Assembly (NCBI RefSeq): GCF_022370635.2
Contig: NZ_CP092362.2
Span: forward strand, 1,488,001-1,552,000
Reading direction: 5' to 3'
Source: Mycolicibacterium crocinum
Lineage (GTDB): Bacteria > Actinomycetota > Actinomycetes > Mycobacteriales > Mycobacteriaceae
DNA: 64,000 nt
Every line of letters begins with the position of its first letter. Positions within the stretch are counted from its first letter, which is position 1. This document shows positions 32,709 to 42,872 of this stretch, in pieces. The notes below the pieces were generated by a model. That model was not told where the DNA came from and ran no database searches. It worked only from the letters and a program-made list of their open reading frames with translations. The position numbers and the translations under genes are program-made.

Positions 32709-34445
32709 ATGGAACCGGATTTCGACGTTCTCATCATCGGTTCGGGTTTTGGCGGCAGCGTCAGCGCGCTGCGCCTCACCGAGAAGGGCTACAAGGTCGG
32801 CGTTCTGGAGGCGGGCCGCCGCTACGCCGACCACGAGTTCGCCAAGACCTCGTGGCGACTGCGCGAATTCCTGTGGGCGCCGCGGCTCGGCTGCTATGGC
32901 ATCCAGCGGATCCACCTGCTACGCAACGTGATGATCCTCGCGGGCGCCGGCGTCGGCGGTGGATCGCTGAACTACGCCAACACCCTCTACGTGCCACCGG
33001 ATCCGTTCTTCAACGACCCGCAGTGGAAGCACATCACCGACTGGCGCGCCGAGCTGATGCCGCACTACGACCAGGCGCAGCGGATGTTGGGGGTCGTCAA
33101 GAACCCGACGTTCACCGACGCGGACCGCATCATGAAGGAAGTGGCCGAGGAGATGGGTGTCGGCGACACGTTCACCCCCACGCCGGTCGGCGTGTTCTTC
33201 GGCGTGGGCGGGGAGAAGACGCCCGGCAAGACGGTGCCGGACCCCTACTTCGGCGGTGTCGGCCCCGCCCGCACCGGCTGCATCGAGTGCGGTGAATGCA
33301 TGACCGGGTGCCGCCACGGCGCCAAGAACACTCTGGTCAAGAACTACCTCGGCCTGGCTGAACGTGCTGGCGCACAAGTCTTTCCGATGACCACGGTGAC
33401 CAGCTTCGCCCAGCGGCCCGACGGTGTGTGGGAGATCAACACCGAGCGCACCGGGCGGGTCGCGCGCAAGGACCGCCGCACGTTCACCGCGAACCAGGTC
33501 ATCCTGGCGGCGGGTACCTGGGGAACTCAGAAGCTGCTGTTCAAGATGCGCGACACCGGCACGCTGCCCAAGCTGTCCGACAAGCTCGGGGTACTGACCC
33601 GCACCAACTCCGAATCGATCGTCGGCGCAGGGCGTTTGGAGGCCCGCCCCGATCTCGACCTCACCCACGGGGTGGCGATCACGTCGTCGATTCACCCCAG
33701 TCCCGACACCCACGTCGAGCCGTGCCGCTACGGCAAGGGTTCCAACGCGATGGGTCTGTTGCAGACCCTGATGACCGACGGCCCCGGTCCCGAAGGCAGC
33801 GACGTCCCGCGCTGGAAGCAGTTGTTGACCAACGCCGGTGAAGACCCCAAGGGCATGATCCGGATGCTGAGCCCGCGCCGCTGGAGCGAGCGCACGATGA
33901 TCTCGCTGGTCATGCAGCACTTGGACAACTCGATCACCACCTACACCAAGCGGGGGGCGTTCGGCCGGCGGCGCATGACCAGCAAGCAGGGCCACGGCGA
34001 GCCGAACCCCACCTGGATTCCGGTCGGCAACAAGGTGACTCGCCGCGTCGCCGAGAAGATCGACGGGGTGGCCGGCGGGACCTGGGGAGAGTTGTTCAAC
34101 ATTCCGTTGACGGCGCACTTCCTCGGCGGTGCGGCGATCAGCGACACACCTGCCAAGGGTGTCATCGACCCGTATCAGCGGGTGTACAACTACCCGACGC
34201 TGCATGTCATGGACGGCGCTTCGGTGTCGGCCAACCTCGGTGTGAATCCGTCGCTGTCCATCACTGCCCAGGCGGAGCGGGCAACATCGTTGTGGCCCAA
34301 CAAGGGTGAAGAGGATCTTCGCCCGGCGCAGGGCCAGCCCTACCGGCGCCTGACGCCGATCGCGCCGAAGAACCCGGTGGTGCCCACCGAAGCTCCCGGC
34401 GGCCTGCGTAATCTGCCGATCGAGCCGATCAACACCGGGGTATAG
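32709..34445 (+). CDS. choD: ChoD-like GMC-type oxidoreductase
   Basis: A 578-residue FAD enzyme annotated as cholesterol oxidase in M. tuberculosis (Rv3409c). The FAD motif is VLIIGSGFGGSVSALRLTEK near the N-terminus, GGGSLNYANTLYVPP is the next GMC element, and GASVSANLGVNPSLSITAQA is the C-terminal FAD contact. CIECGECMTGCRHGAKNTLV contains a four-Cys cluster that would suit an iron-sulphur site, seen in this subgroup and not in classical cholesterol oxidases. True substrate is doubtful. An upstream in-frame start lacks support. Confidence 0.88.
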   Translation: MEPDFDVLIIGSGFGGSVSALRLTEKGYKVGVLEAGRRYADHEFAKTSWRLREFLWAPRLGCYGIQRIHLLRNVMILAGAGVGGGSLNYANTLYVPPDPFFNDPQWKHITDWRAELMPHYDQAQRMLGVVKNPTFTDADRIMKEVAEEMGVGDTFTPTPVGVFFGVGGEKTPGKTVPDPYFGGVGPARTGCIECGECMTGCRHGAKNTLVKNYLGLAERAGAQVFPMTTVTSFAQRPDGVWEINTERTGRVARKDRRTFTANQVILAAGTWGTQKLLFKMRDTGTLPKLSDKLGVLTRTNSESIVGAGRLEARPDLDLTHGVAITSSIHPSPDTHVEPCRYGKGSNAMGLLQTLMTDGPGPEGSDVPRWKQLLTNAGEDPKGMIRMLSPRRWSERTMISLVMQHLDNSITTYTKRGAFGRRRMTSKQGHGEPNPTWIPVGNKVTRRVAEKIDGVAGGTWGELFNIPLTAHFLGGAAISDTPAKGVIDPYQRVYNYPTLHVMDGASVSANLGVNPSLSITAQAERATSLWPNKGEEDLRPAQGQPYRRLTPIAPKNPVVPTEAPGGLRNLPIEPINTGV

Positions 34446-34448
34446 CGC

Positions 34449-36803
34449 TCACTCCGCGCTGTGCCTGCGCGGCGCGCGCCCGGGAGGTTGCTCGGGAGCG
34501 GGCAGTAGGGCCTCGCGCGTCCGCAGCGTCACCGTGGTCGGGGTGCGGGTCGTCAACGTCAGCTCCTCGCCGGCGTGCCGGATGGTGAGCTTCCCGTCGG
34601 GCCCGTCGCGCAGGGTGTAGGTGACCTCATCATGGGTGACGTTGGCGGCCAGGCGGTACTTGCGCCAGTGCAGCCCGAACTTCAGCCGTGAAATCTCCTC
34701 GGGCAGTGCAGGATCCAGCGAGAGGATGTGCTCGTCGTCGCGGAGGCCGCCGAAGCCGGCGACCAGCGCGGTCCACGTGCCGGCCAGCGACGCCATGTGC
34801 AGCCCGTCCCGGGTGTTGTGGTGCAGGTCCCGGAGGTCGATCAGCGCTGCTTCCTGCGTGTAGTCGTGAGCCAGTTCCAGGTGGCCGACCTCGGCGCACA
34901 TGACGGCCTGGGTGCAGGCCGACAGGGACGAGTCGCGCACCGTGCGACGCTCGTAATAGTCGACGTTGCGGGTCTTTTGGTCGTCGGTGAACGCGTGGCT
35001 CTGCCATTGCATCGCCAGCACCAGGTCGGCCTGCTTGATCACCTGGGATGGATAGAGCCGGACGTAGGGCTGGTGTAGCAGCAGCGGATAAACGGTCTCG
35101 GCGGTGAAGTTCCACTCCCGCAGCTTGGTGAAACCCTCGCATTGCTGGTGCACACCCAGGTGTGCGTCGTAGGGAATGTAGGTGCTGTCAGCGGCATTTC
35201 GCCATGCGGCAGTCTCCTCGGTGCTGACGCCCATCTCGTAGGCGGTTTCGGCGTTGCGGGCGCAGGCGTCGGCGGCGCTCCGGAGGTTATGCGCAGCCAT
35301 GAGATTGGTGAACACGTTGTCGCGGACGATGGCGGTGTATTCATCGGGCCCGGTGACTCCGTCGAGATGCCAGACGCCGTCGCGGTCGTGGTGACCCAGG
35401 GACATCCACAGCCGTGCCGTCTCGACGAGAACCGAAAGCCCGCAATCGGATTCGAGTGAGTGGTCTCCGGTGACCGTGCGGTACCGCTCAAACGCCATCG
35501 CGATGTCGGCGTTCACGTGCCAGGCTGCGGTGCCGGCCGGCCAATAGGCCGAGCATTCCTCTCCGCGAATCGTCCGCCACGGGAACGCCGCACCCTGCAG
35601 GTCGAGCAGTTCGGCCCGCTGCTTGGCCAGATCGAGTATGGAAGCGCGCCAGCGCAACGCGTCGGCGGCCGCATCGGGTTTGGTGTAGGTCAGCACCGGC
35701 AGCACGAAACCTTCGGTGTCCCAGAAGGCGTGGCCGTCATAGCCGGGTCCGGTGAGTCCCTTGCCGGGGATCGCCCGCCGCTCGGCTCGCACGCTGGCCT
35801 GGATCACGTGGAACAGGCCGAACCGCACCGCCTGTTGCACGTCCGGGTCACCGTCGACCTCGACATCGGCGCAGTCCCAGAACTCGTCGAAGAATGCCCG
35901 CTGAGCTTTCAGCAGACCGTCCCACCCGGTGTAGCGAGCGCCGGCCAGCGCGCCGGCCACCTGATCGCGCAGCGCCGGCCGAGATCGCAGACTCGACCAG
36001 CCGTACGCCAGGTACTTCACGATGCGCAACTTCTGGCCCGGCCGCAGCCCGCAGATGACCGTGGTACGCGCGATGTCCTCGTGCGCGATGGCGTCGATCT
36101 CCACCCGGCCCGGCACTTCGACCAGATGATCCATGGCGGCCGCAATCATCAACTTGCTCGCCCTGGTGCGGTGCACCAGAAGCGAACCCTCTTCAGTGGC
36201 CTCGTGTTGGATCGCCTCGAGCGGATGCTTCAAGACGGCCGACACCCGCGGATCATCGGACTGCTCCGGCTGGTCCTCATTGGCGACCAGCTCGGATTGC
36301 ACAGTGACACGGGTGAATTCGTCCACGGCCTCGACCACGTACTCGATAGCGGCGACCGAGCGCTGCACCAGCGACACCAGTCGTGTCGACACCACCTTGA
36401 TCTGCTTGCCCGCAGGGGAGCGCCACCGGACCCGGCGCGTCAGCGTTCCCGCCCGCAGGTCGAGGATGCGCTCGTGCTCGTCGAGGTCGCCGTACCGGAC
36501 GTCGAAGGGTTCGTCGTCGACCAGGAGTCGCAGGATCTTGCCGTTGGTGACGTCGACGATCGTCTGGCCGTCCTCGGGGTAGCCGAATCCCGACTCGGCA
36601 TACGGCAGCGGTCGCGTCTCGTAGAACGAGTTCAGGTATGTCCCCGGAATACCGAACGGCTCGCCCTCGTCGAGATTGCCACGTAATCCGATGTGCCCGT
36701 TGGACAATGCGAACAGCGACTCCGACTGCGCCAGTTGGTCAAGATTCAGGTGGGTTTCCCGGACCTGCCAGGGCTCGATGGGAAACGCGTCACCTCTGAT
36801 CAC
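34449..36803 (-). CDS. Glycoside hydrolase family 65 (trehalose/kojibiose-type phosphorylase)
   Basis: A 784-residue enzyme with an N-terminal beta-sandwich (about 1-270), linker and (alpha/alpha)6 barrel (about 310-690) and a C-terminal beta domain. The catalytic acid is Glu488 in [11 protein letters not shown]; the phosphate site lies near SLAGTW. GH65 phosphorylases split alpha-glucosides with phosphate to give beta-glucose 1-phosphate. The next gene, a beta-phosphoglucomutase-like HAD protein, would take this on to glucose 6-phosphate. The two overlap by 4 bp, like Rv3401 and Rv3400. Confidence 0.9.
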   Translation of the reverse strand: MIRGDAFPIEPWQVRETHLNLDQLAQSESLFALSNGHIGLRGNLDEGEPFGIPGTYLNSFYETRPLPYAESGFGYPEDGQTIVDVTNGKILRLLVDDEPFDVRYGDLDEHERILDLRAGTLTRRVRWRSPAGKQIKVVSTRLVSLVQRSVAAIEYVVEAVDEFTRVTVQSELVANEDQPEQSDDPRVSAVLKHPLEAIQHEATEEGSLLVHRTRASKLMIAAAMDHLVEVPGRVEIDAIAHEDIARTTVICGLRPGQKLRIVKYLAYGWSSLRSRPALRDQVAGALAGARYTGWDGLLKAQRAFFDEFWDCADVEVDGDPDVQQAVRFGLFHVIQASVRAERRAIPGKGLTGPGYDGHAFWDTEGFVLPVLTYTKPDAAADALRWRASILDLAKQRAELLDLQGAAFPWRTIRGEECSAYWPAGTAAWHVNADIAMAFERYRTVTGDHSLESDCGLSVLVETARLWMSLGHHDRDGVWHLDGVTGPDEYTAIVRDNVFTNLMAAHNLRSAADACARNAETAYEMGVSTEETAAWRNAADSTYIPYDAHLGVHQQCEGFTKLREWNFTAETVYPLLLHQPYVRLYPSQVIKQADLVLAMQWQSHAFTDDQKTRNVDYYERRTVRDSSLSACTQAVMCAEVGHLELAHDYTQEAALIDLRDLHHNTRDGLHMASLAGTWTALVAGFGGLRDDEHILSLDPALPEEISRLKFGLHWRKYRLAANVTHDEVTYTLRDGPDGKLTIRHAGEELTLTTRTPTTVTLRTREALLPAPEQPPGRAPRRHSAE

Positions 36804-37543
36804 TGCGGATCCAGTAATTGGGCGAGATCGGTGACGACGACGTCGGCGCCGTTGTCCCGCAAGGCATCAGCCTGGCCCAGCCGATCGACGCCGACGACGA
36901 AACCGAACTTCCCGGCCCGGCCCGCCGCCACCCCGGCGAGGGCATCTTCGAACACCGCCGCGTGTGCGGGTTCGACGTTGAGTAGTTGCGCTCCGCGCAG
37001 GAACGAGTCGGGTGCGGGCTTGCCGCGCAGGTTCTCGTCGCGGATCGTGACCCCGTCGACGCGCTGCTGCACGAAGCGGTCCAGCCCGGTGATCTCGAGG
37101 ATCTGCTCGGTGTTGGCGCTCGACGACACCACCGCCGCCGGGATGCCCGCGGCATGCACCGCCTCGAGGTAACGCCGCGACCCGTCGAACACCTCGACGC
37201 CCTGCTTCTGCAGGATCTGTTGAAACAAGGCGTTCTTGCGGTTGCCCAACCCGTTGATCGTCTCGGCGGTCGACGGGTCGTCGAAGTCGCCTTCCGGCAG
37301 ATCGATGTTGCGGCTGGCCAGGAACGAGCGGACGCCGTCTTGCCGCTTCTTGCCGTCGATATAGGTGCGGTAATCGTTCACCGGGTCGAACGGCACGAAT
37401 GCGCTGTGAGCTCGTTGCGCCCGTCGCTCGAGGTAGCCGTCGAACATCGACCTCCAGGCGCGGGTGTGCACCCGGGCCGTGTCGGTCAGGACGCCGTCGA
37501 GGTCGAACAAGCAGGCATGTACCTCGTCTGGCAGTCCCAGCAC
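36800..37543 (-). CDS. HAD hydrolase, beta-phosphoglucomutase-like
   Basis: A 247-residue HAD protein. The nucleophile Asp14 and Asp16 are in [20 protein letters not shown], motif 2 is VVSSSANT, and motif 3/4 have the Lys of RGKPAPDSF and [12 protein letters not shown]. The inserted cap domain with a conserved Asp/Arg pair fits beta-phosphoglucomutase, which isomerises beta-glucose 1-phosphate. The GTG start follows AAAGGAG. Its stop overlaps the GH65 start as ATGA, and both enzymes fit one pathway for trehalose or maltose recovery. Confidence 0.88.
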   Translation of the reverse strand: MLGLPDEVHACLFDLDGVLTDTARVHTRAWRSMFDGYLERRAQRAHSAFVPFDPVNDYRTYIDGKKRQDGVRSFLASRNIDLPEGDFDDPSTAETINGLGNRKNALFQQILQKQGVEVFDGSRRYLEAVHAAGIPAAVVSSSANTEQILEITGLDRFVQQRVDGVTIRDENLRGKPAPDSFLRGAQLLNVEPAHAAVFEDALAGVAAGRAGKFGFVVGVDRLGQADALRDNGADVVVTDLAQLLDPQ

Positions 37544-37619
37544 GCGCGGTCTCCTTTGTCCGATCCCCCCGCTGTCCATTCCCGTTCTTACCGCAGAACA
37601 TTCCTGGGCGGCCGTGAAC

Positions 37620-38606
37620 CTACGCGAGGTGGCGGCGGAGGTGATCGGAGAGGCTGCTGCGGAAATCCTGCATCGCAGGTACTTTGGCGGCGAGTCCGTC
37701 GGCCCCGTGGTACATCCCGGGCACGGTGACCAGCTCGCAGGGGACACCCGCGGCGCGCAGCCGATTCGCGTAGTCGACAGATTCGTCGTAGAACAAGTCC
37801 AGGTCACCGACACCTATCCACGCCGGAGCCAGGCCGGACAGGGACTCGCGCCGGGCCGGCGCGGCGTACGGCGGCGCCTCCGATTCCCGTGGTGCATGGC
37901 CGAGATACGCCGTCCAGCCGAACCGATTGGACTCCGGGGTCCACAGGAACCGGCCCCGGCCGTTGTGGTCGGGCCGCAATACGGTGCGATCGTCGAGCAT
38001 CGGATACGCCAGCGCCTGCGCCACCAACGGGATTCCCTCGTCGTGTGCCCGCTGCGCGACGGCCGCCGACAGCCCGCCGCCGGCACTGGACCCGGTGACC
38101 GCGATGCGGTCCGGATCGATGCCGAGCTCGTCGGCGTTGTCGCGCATCCAGTAGAGCGTCGACATGCAATCGTCGAGCGCGGCCGGGTAGGGGTGCTCGG
38201 GTGCCAGCCGGTAATCCGGCGACGCGACGAGCACTCCCAGTTGACGGGCCAGCGCCGCACTGCCCCGGACCTCGGACTGCGGGGAGCCGACCACCATGCC
38301 GCCGCCGTGGATGTAGAGCAGCGCAGCGGTGCCACGGTTCGGCGGGGTCAAAACCAGCACCAGTCGCCCCGCGACCTGACGTCGGGCCATCGTGACGCCA
38401 TGCCCAGGTGGGATGGTGATGCGGGCGGCCAGCCTGGTGGTTTTCAGCGAGCGCATCGTGGTGTCGCGGGCCAGCACGGGCAGAAGCGGGCTGCGCAGTT
38501 CGGCGGGCACCGCGGCGAGGCCGTCGCGCACCGACAGGTAGCGGCGCAGCGCCACGGCGGCCGACGCGGCGATAGTGACTCCCAGGGCCGCCGTCAGGGC
38601 TTTCAT
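37620..38606 (-). CDS. Alpha/beta hydrolase of the hormone-sensitive lipase family
   Basis: A 328-residue esterase/lipase. An N-terminal membrane-anchor-like helix ([20 protein letters not shown]) precedes the catalytic domain. The oxyanion HGGG lies in [14 protein letters not shown], the nucleophile in [13 protein letters not shown], the Asp in [10 protein letters not shown] and the His in MYHGADGL. This is the pattern of Lip-type esterases of mycobacteria. It is not clear which Lip it is. The ATG at 38606 is preferred to a longer opening that would run into guaA upstream sequence. Confidence 0.85.
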   Translation of the reverse strand: MKALTAALGVTIAASAAVALRRYLSVRDGLAAVPAELRSPLLPVLARDTTMRSLKTTRLAARITIPPGHGVTMARRQVAGRLVLVLTPPNRGTAALLYIHGGGMVVGSPQSEVRGSAALARQLGVLVASPDYRLAPEHPYPAALDDCMSTLYWMRDNADELGIDPDRIAVTGSSAGGGLSAAVAQRAHDEGIPLVAQALAYPMLDDRTVLRPDHNGRGRFLWTPESNRFGWTAYLGHAPRESEAPPYAAPARRESLSGLAPAWIGVGDLDLFYDESVDYANRLRAAGVPCELVTVPGMYHGADGLAAKVPAMQDFRSSLSDHLRRHLA

Positions 38607-38656
38607 CAGCGACAGGCTACCTGCGCCTGGCGCGCGGTCGGGCGATCTGCGCGCAC

Positions 38657-38662
38657 TAGACT
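38657..38662 (+). promoter_or_regulatory. -10 box of a leaderless guaA transcript
   Basis: TAGACT lies 6 nt before the GTG start of guaA, leaving no room for a ribosome site. This spacing places the transcript start on the GTG, as in other mycobacterial leaderless genes. Confidence 0.6.
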
Positions 38663-38668
38663 CTATGC

Positions 38669-40237
38669 GTGACATCCCCCTCGCCTCGCCCTGTGTTGGT
38701 GGTCGATTTCGGCGCCCAGTACGCCCAGCTGATCGCCCGTCGGGTCCGGGAAGCCCGGGTCTTCTCCGAGGTCATCCCGCACACCACGACCGTCGAGGAG
38801 ATCAAGGCCAAAGATCCGCAGGCCATCGTGCTCTCCGGTGGACCGTCCAGCGTGTACGCCGATGGCGCCCCGCAGCTCGATCCCGCCGTGTTCGATCTCG
38901 ACGTGCCGGTGTTCGGCATCTGTTACGGATTCCAGGCCATGGCGCAGGCGCTCGGCGGCACGGTAGCTCACACCGGCACCAGTGAGTACGGCCGCACCGA
39001 ATTGGAAGTCCTTGGCGGCGAACTGCATTCGGGCCTGCCCGGTTCGCAGCCGGTCTGGATGAGCCACGGCGACGCGGTCACCTCGGCGCCGGAGGGGTTC
39101 GAGGTGGTGGCCGTCAGCTCCGGTGCGCCGGTCGCTGCCTTCGAGGACCGTGCCCGTCGATTGGCCGGGGTGCAATATCACCCGGAGGTCATGCACACCC
39201 CGCACGGCCAGCAGGTGCTCAGCCGGTTCCTGCACGACTTCGCCGGTATCGGTGCGAGTTGGACCCCGGCCAACATCGCCGAGACCCTGATCGAGCAGGT
39301 TCGCGAGCAGATCGGGGACGGTAAGGCCATCTGCGGGCTCTCCGGCGGTGTCGATTCAGCGGTGGCTGCCGCGCTGGTGCAGCGTGCCATCGGTGATCGG
39401 CTCACGTGTGTGTTCGTCGACCATGGACTGCTGCGCTCCGGTGAACGGGAGCAGGTGCAACGAGATTTCGTGGCCGCCACCGGTGCCCGACTGGTGACGG
39501 TGGATGCCGAGGGACGGTTCCTGCAGGCGCTGTCCGGTGTACACGACCCCGAAGGCAAGCGCAAGATCATCGGCCGGGAGTTCATCCGGGCATTCGAGGG
39601 TTCGGTGCGAGACCTGTTGGCCGAGAACGACTCTGACGGCCATGAGGTTGAATTCCTGGTGCAGGGCACGCTATATCCCGACGTCGTCGAGTCCGGTGGC
39701 GGAACGGGAACGGCGAACATCAAGAGTCATCACAACGTCGGTGGGTTACCGGCGGACCTGAAGTTCAAGCTCGTCGAACCGCTGCGACTTCTGTTCAAGG
39801 ACGAGGTGCGCGCGGTGGGCCGCGAGTTGGGTCTGCCCGAGGACATCGTTGGGCGCCAGCCTTTCCCGGGGCCCGGCCTCGGTATCCGGATCGTCGGCGA
39901 AGTGACGGCGAGCCGGCTGGACACGCTGCGCCGAGCCGACCTGATCGCCCGCGAGGAGTTGACGTCGGCCGGTCTGGACAACCAGATCTGGCAGTGCCCG
40001 GTGGTGTTGCTGGCCGATGTGCACTCCGTCGGTGTGCAGGGCGACGGGCGAACCTACGGCCATCCGATCGTGCTGCGGCCGGTGTCCAGCGAGGACGCGA
40101 TGACCGCCGATTGGACGCGGGTGCCGTACGAGGTGCTCGAGCGGATCTCCACCCGCATCACCAACGAGGTGCCCGAGGTGAACCGGGTGGTCCTCGACGT
40201 CACCAGCAAACCACCCGGCACCATCGAATGGGAGTAA
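38669..40237 (+). CDS. guaA: GMP synthase (glutamine-hydrolysing)
   Basis: A 522-residue enzyme turning XMP into GMP with glutamine and ATP. The class I amidotransferase domain has Cys85 in [12 protein letters not shown] and His171-Glu173 in YHPE. The ATP pyrophosphatase has SGGVDS at 225-230. The C-terminal dimerisation domain ends [11 protein letters not shown]. It forms the second step after GuaB2 in the same pathway, though it lies about 7 kb away. GTG start with a leaderless promoter. It overlaps the upstream divergent lipase opening only beyond its probable start. Confidence 0.97.
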   Translation: MTSPSPRPVLVVDFGAQYAQLIARRVREARVFSEVIPHTTTVEEIKAKDPQAIVLSGGPSSVYADGAPQLDPAVFDLDVPVFGICYGFQAMAQALGGTVAHTGTSEYGRTELEVLGGELHSGLPGSQPVWMSHGDAVTSAPEGFEVVAVSSGAPVAAFEDRARRLAGVQYHPEVMHTPHGQQVLSRFLHDFAGIGASWTPANIAETLIEQVREQIGDGKAICGLSGGVDSAVAAALVQRAIGDRLTCVFVDHGLLRSGEREQVQRDFVAATGARLVTVDAEGRFLQALSGVHDPEGKRKIIGREFIRAFEGSVRDLLAENDSDGHEVEFLVQGTLYPDVVESGGGTGTANIKSHHNVGGLPADLKFKLVEPLRLLFKDEVRAVGRELGLPEDIVGRQPFPGPGLGIRIVGEVTASRLDTLRRADLIAREELTSAGLDNQIWQCPVVLLADVHSVGVQGDGRTYGHPIVLRPVSSEDAMTADWTRVPYEVLERISTRITNEVPEVNRVVLDVTSKPPGTIEWE

Positions 40238-40311
40238 CTACTTCCCTTTGCCCGTGATAGCGTGGGCGTTTGCTGCGTCGATTCGCGGTGCAGGTCGGGG
40301 AAGGTTTCATC

Positions 40312-41124
40312 GTGAACGAAAAGTTTCGGGCGCGGATCTGGATGGGTGCGGGAATCTTTGCCCTCGGCGTAGGTGCCGCGTTGACCACCGGGGCGGGGGA
40401 CGCGAGCGCGGACAGCACCGGCACGAGTCACTCAGGGGTGGCGCACCACCAGAAGCGCGCATCGGCGCCGTCCACGCCGTCGCGGACCACCAAGCCGAAG
40501 AACCGGACCACCGTCGCGGGGGTTCGTGCGAAAGCCGTGGTCGATAACCCCTTGACCGAGCAGGACAAGTCGATCGCCGAACAGGACAAGGCGATCGCCG
40601 CACAAGAGAAGGCGTTCGACAACAACGCGCGAATCGCCGTGTTCAACTTCGCCACGTTGCCGCCCGAGGTCAACTCCAGTCGGCTCTACAGCGGTTCGAG
40701 TGCCACCGCGATGCTGGACGCCGCAGATGCGTGGAACAACCTCGCCAACGGCCTCAACGGCGCGGCACAGGGCTTCGATCGAGCGTCCCAGGGACTGAAT
40801 TCGGCGACATGGGCTGGGCCGGTATCCGCAGCAATGTCGAATGCCGCGAGTGCCTATTCCGGATGGTTGAGCGCACGGGCCGGGCAAGCGGAGAACGCGG
40901 CGGCTCAGGCATCGGCTGGGGCCGCGGCTTACGAATCGGCTTTCAACGCAGGCGTGCCGCCGTCGGTGATCGCCGCCAACCGTGCGCAGCTGGCACAGTT
41001 GGCGGCCGTCAACGTGTTCACGGGCAACATCCCCGCGATCGCGGCAACCGAGGCGATGTACTTGGGGATGTGGGCTCAGGACGTTGGGGCGATGGTCAAC
41101 TATCACCCCACGCCCAAGCCCTGA
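40312..41124 (+). CDS. PPE-domain protein with Sec-type signal peptide
   Basis: A 270-residue protein. Residues 1-33 form a signal peptide (MNEKFRARIWMGAGIFALGV...) ending DASA. A basic, Pro/Ser/Thr-rich and then coiled stretch (LTEQDKSIAEQDKAIAAQEK) follows to about 105. Residues 111-265 are a PPE domain: LPPE at 116-119, the W167-x-G169 turn in ATWAGPVSAAM, VPPSVIAANRAQLAQLAAVN and NIPAIAATEAMYLGMWAQD. PPE domains normally start at residue 1, pair with PE and leave by ESX secretion, so this arrangement is unusual. No PE or ESX genes are adjacent. The GTG start follows GGGGAAGG. Confidence 0.82.
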   Translation: MNEKFRARIWMGAGIFALGVGAALTTGAGDASADSTGTSHSGVAHHQKRASAPSTPSRTTKPKNRTTVAGVRAKAVVDNPLTEQDKSIAEQDKAIAAQEKAFDNNARIAVFNFATLPPEVNSSRLYSGSSATAMLDAADAWNNLANGLNGAAQGFDRASQGLNSATWAGPVSAAMSNAASAYSGWLSARAGQAENAAAQASAGAAAYESAFNAGVPPSVIAANRAQLAQLAAVNVFTGNIPAIAATEAMYLGMWAQDVGAMVNYHPTPKP

Positions 41125-41129
41125 TCGCG

Positions 41130-42020
41130 TTAAGTCGCTGAGGCGGCGGCGATTTCGGCGATCGCCTCGTCCAGGGTCTTGTCGAATTCGTCGTCGCTCT
41201 GCTGAGCGGTCAGCCCCTCGGTTAGCGCGCGCGAGAAGCTGGCGATGACACCGTGGTTGCGGGCCAGCTTTGCGCAGGCGTCGGTGCGGTCGTAGCCGCC
41301 GGACAGGGCGACCACCCGCATCACCCTGGGATGCTCGACCAGCTCGTGGTAGAGGTCGTCGGTGTCGGGCAGCGTGAGCTTGAGCATCACCTGCTGATCC
41401 TCGCCAAGGTCGCCGAGGTGGCTGAGAATCGCTGCCTTGAGCTGCTTTTCGGCGGCGGCCTTCTCCGGGCTATGGATGTCGACCTCGGGCTCGATGATCG
41501 GCACGAGTCCGGCGGCCAGAATCTGGCGGGCGATCGCGAACTGCTGCTCGACCACCGCGTCCAGGCCACCGCCGGGCAGCTTGATGACCGAACGCATCTT
41601 GGTGCCGAAGATCCCCTTCTCGACCGCGCGGGCCAGCAGCGCGTCCAGGCCGTCGATGGGCTTCATCACCTGAGCGCCGTCTTCTTCGGCGGCCAGACCC
41701 TTGTCGACCTTGAGGATCGGCACGACGTTCTTGACGTTCCACAGGTAGTCGGCAGTCGGACGGCCCTCGATCTCGCGGTCCATGGTCATCTCGAACAGAA
41801 TCGCGGCAATGATCCGATCACCGTTGAAGCTCGGGCTGGTGATGATCCGGGTGCGCATCTCGTGCACCAGGTCGAACATCTGCTCATCGCCGGAGTACGC
41901 GTCCTCGGCGATGCCGTAGAGCTTCAGCGCCTTGGGAGTACTGCCGCCGCTCTGGTCCAGCGCGGCGATGAAGCCGGCTCCGTGGGCGACCTTCTCAGCT
42001 TGTTCGCGGTTGATCGTCAT
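41130..42020 (-). CDS. fda: Class I fructose-bisphosphate aldolase
   Basis: A 296-residue aldolase cutting fructose 1,6-bisphosphate into triose phosphates via a Schiff-base lysine. Conserved class I stretches include [48 protein letters not shown] and [10 protein letters not shown]. The Schiff-base Lys is in VMLKLTLPD. The ATG at 42020 is chosen over 42029. Mycobacteria usually rely on the class II enzyme; a class I enzyme is an additional or alternative one in fast growers. It is divergent from imuA'. Confidence 0.92.
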   Translation of the reverse strand: MTINREQAEKVAHGAGFIAALDQSGGSTPKALKLYGIAEDAYSGDEQMFDLVHEMRTRIITSPSFNGDRIIAAILFEMTMDREIEGRPTADYLWNVKNVVPILKVDKGLAAEEDGAQVMKPIDGLDALLARAVEKGIFGTKMRSVIKLPGGGLDAVVEQQFAIARQILAAGLVPIIEPEVDIHSPEKAAAEKQLKAAILSHLGDLGEDQQVMLKLTLPDTDDLYHELVEHPRVMRVVALSGGYDRTDACAKLARNHGVIASFSRALTEGLTAQQSDDEFDKTLDEAIAEIAAASAT

Positions 42021-42133
42021 GCCCTGCATCGTGCCAGGTGCGATTTCGGCCCCGTCACCACCATCGGCTTGGGTGCACAGCGGGGCGATTTCCACGCTTG
42101 ACGCTGTCGGTGGGTGGGTGTTTACTCGGGGTA

Positions 42134-42149
42134 TCGAACATACATTCGA
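42134..42149. promoter_or_regulatory. LexA (SOS) box of imuA'-imuB
   Basis: TCGAACATACATTCGA matches the mycobacterial SOS box TCGAAC-N4-GTTCGA with one mismatch. It lies 35 nt upstream of the imuA' ATG and places imuA'-imuB under DNA-damage control. Confidence 0.85.
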
Positions 42150-42184
42150 ACACAGTGAATCGGGACCGCAGCTGGAGGTGGGTG

Positions 42185-42871
42185 ATGACGGCGTCGATTG
42201 CCCTGGAGGATCGTCAGCTTAACCGCGCTGAGCAGCTAGAACAACTCCGGCGCAAGATGGCGGCGGTCTCGGGGAAGGTCGGCGCCACCCGGCCTGTTAC
42301 GGATGTGGCGAATGAGGTGATTCCTGCCTCTGAAAGTTTGCTGCCAGTCCCCGAATCGCTGGCCGGACTGCTGCCCGCTGGGTTGCCGCGTGGTGCCGTG
42401 GCAGTGGCATCGGGGGCACTGTCCTTGCCGGTGAGTATGGCCGCGGCGGTCACGGCGGGCGGTGGGCATGTGGCCGTTCTCGGGTTACCGGATTTTGGTC
42501 TGCTGGCCGCCGCGGAGATGGGTGCGGACCTGAGCCGGCTGGCGGTGATTCCGGACCCGGGCACCGATCCCGTGGAGGTGGCCGCGGTGCTGATGGATGG
42601 GATGGATCTGGTGGTGCTCGGGCTGGCCGGCCGGACGGTGACCGCTACCCGGGCACGTGCGGTGGTGGCCCGGGCCCGGCAGAAGGGCTGCACCCTGCTG
42701 GTGGCCCGGGGTGACTGGCAAGGCGCAACCATGCGCTTGGACGCTCGGGTGCGCGGATATGAGATCACCGCGGGTCGCGGCGATGTCCCGGTATCGGGGT
42801 GTGGCCGTATCAGTCGGGTGCGGTTGTCGGTCAGGGCGCACGGTCGCGCCGCCCGGTCCAGGGTGAGCTGA
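42185..42871 (+). CDS. imuA': ImuA', accessory factor of the SOS mutasome
   Basis: A 228-residue protein with a RecA-like fold remnant ([40 protein letters not shown]). ImuA' is essential with ImuB and DnaE2 for damage-induced mutagenesis in mycobacteria. No Walker A lysine loop is present. The ATG at 42185 follows TGGAGG. It ends 1 nt before imuB, so they form one operon behind the SOS box. Confidence 0.9.
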   Translation: MTASIALEDRQLNRAEQLEQLRRKMAAVSGKVGATRPVTDVANEVIPASESLLPVPESLAGLLPAGLPRGAVAVASGALSLPVSMAAAVTAGGGHVAVLGLPDFGLLAAAEMGADLSRLAVIPDPGTDPVEVAAVLMDGMDLVVLGLAGRTVTATRARAVVARARQKGCTLLVARGDWQGATMRLDARVRGYEITAGRGDVPVSGCGRISRVRLSVRAHGRAARSRVS

Positions 42872-42872
42872 C

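Noticed and set aside
32919..34205. 428-codon frame opposite choD
   Set aside because: Shadow of a GC-rich gene; no recognisable domain.
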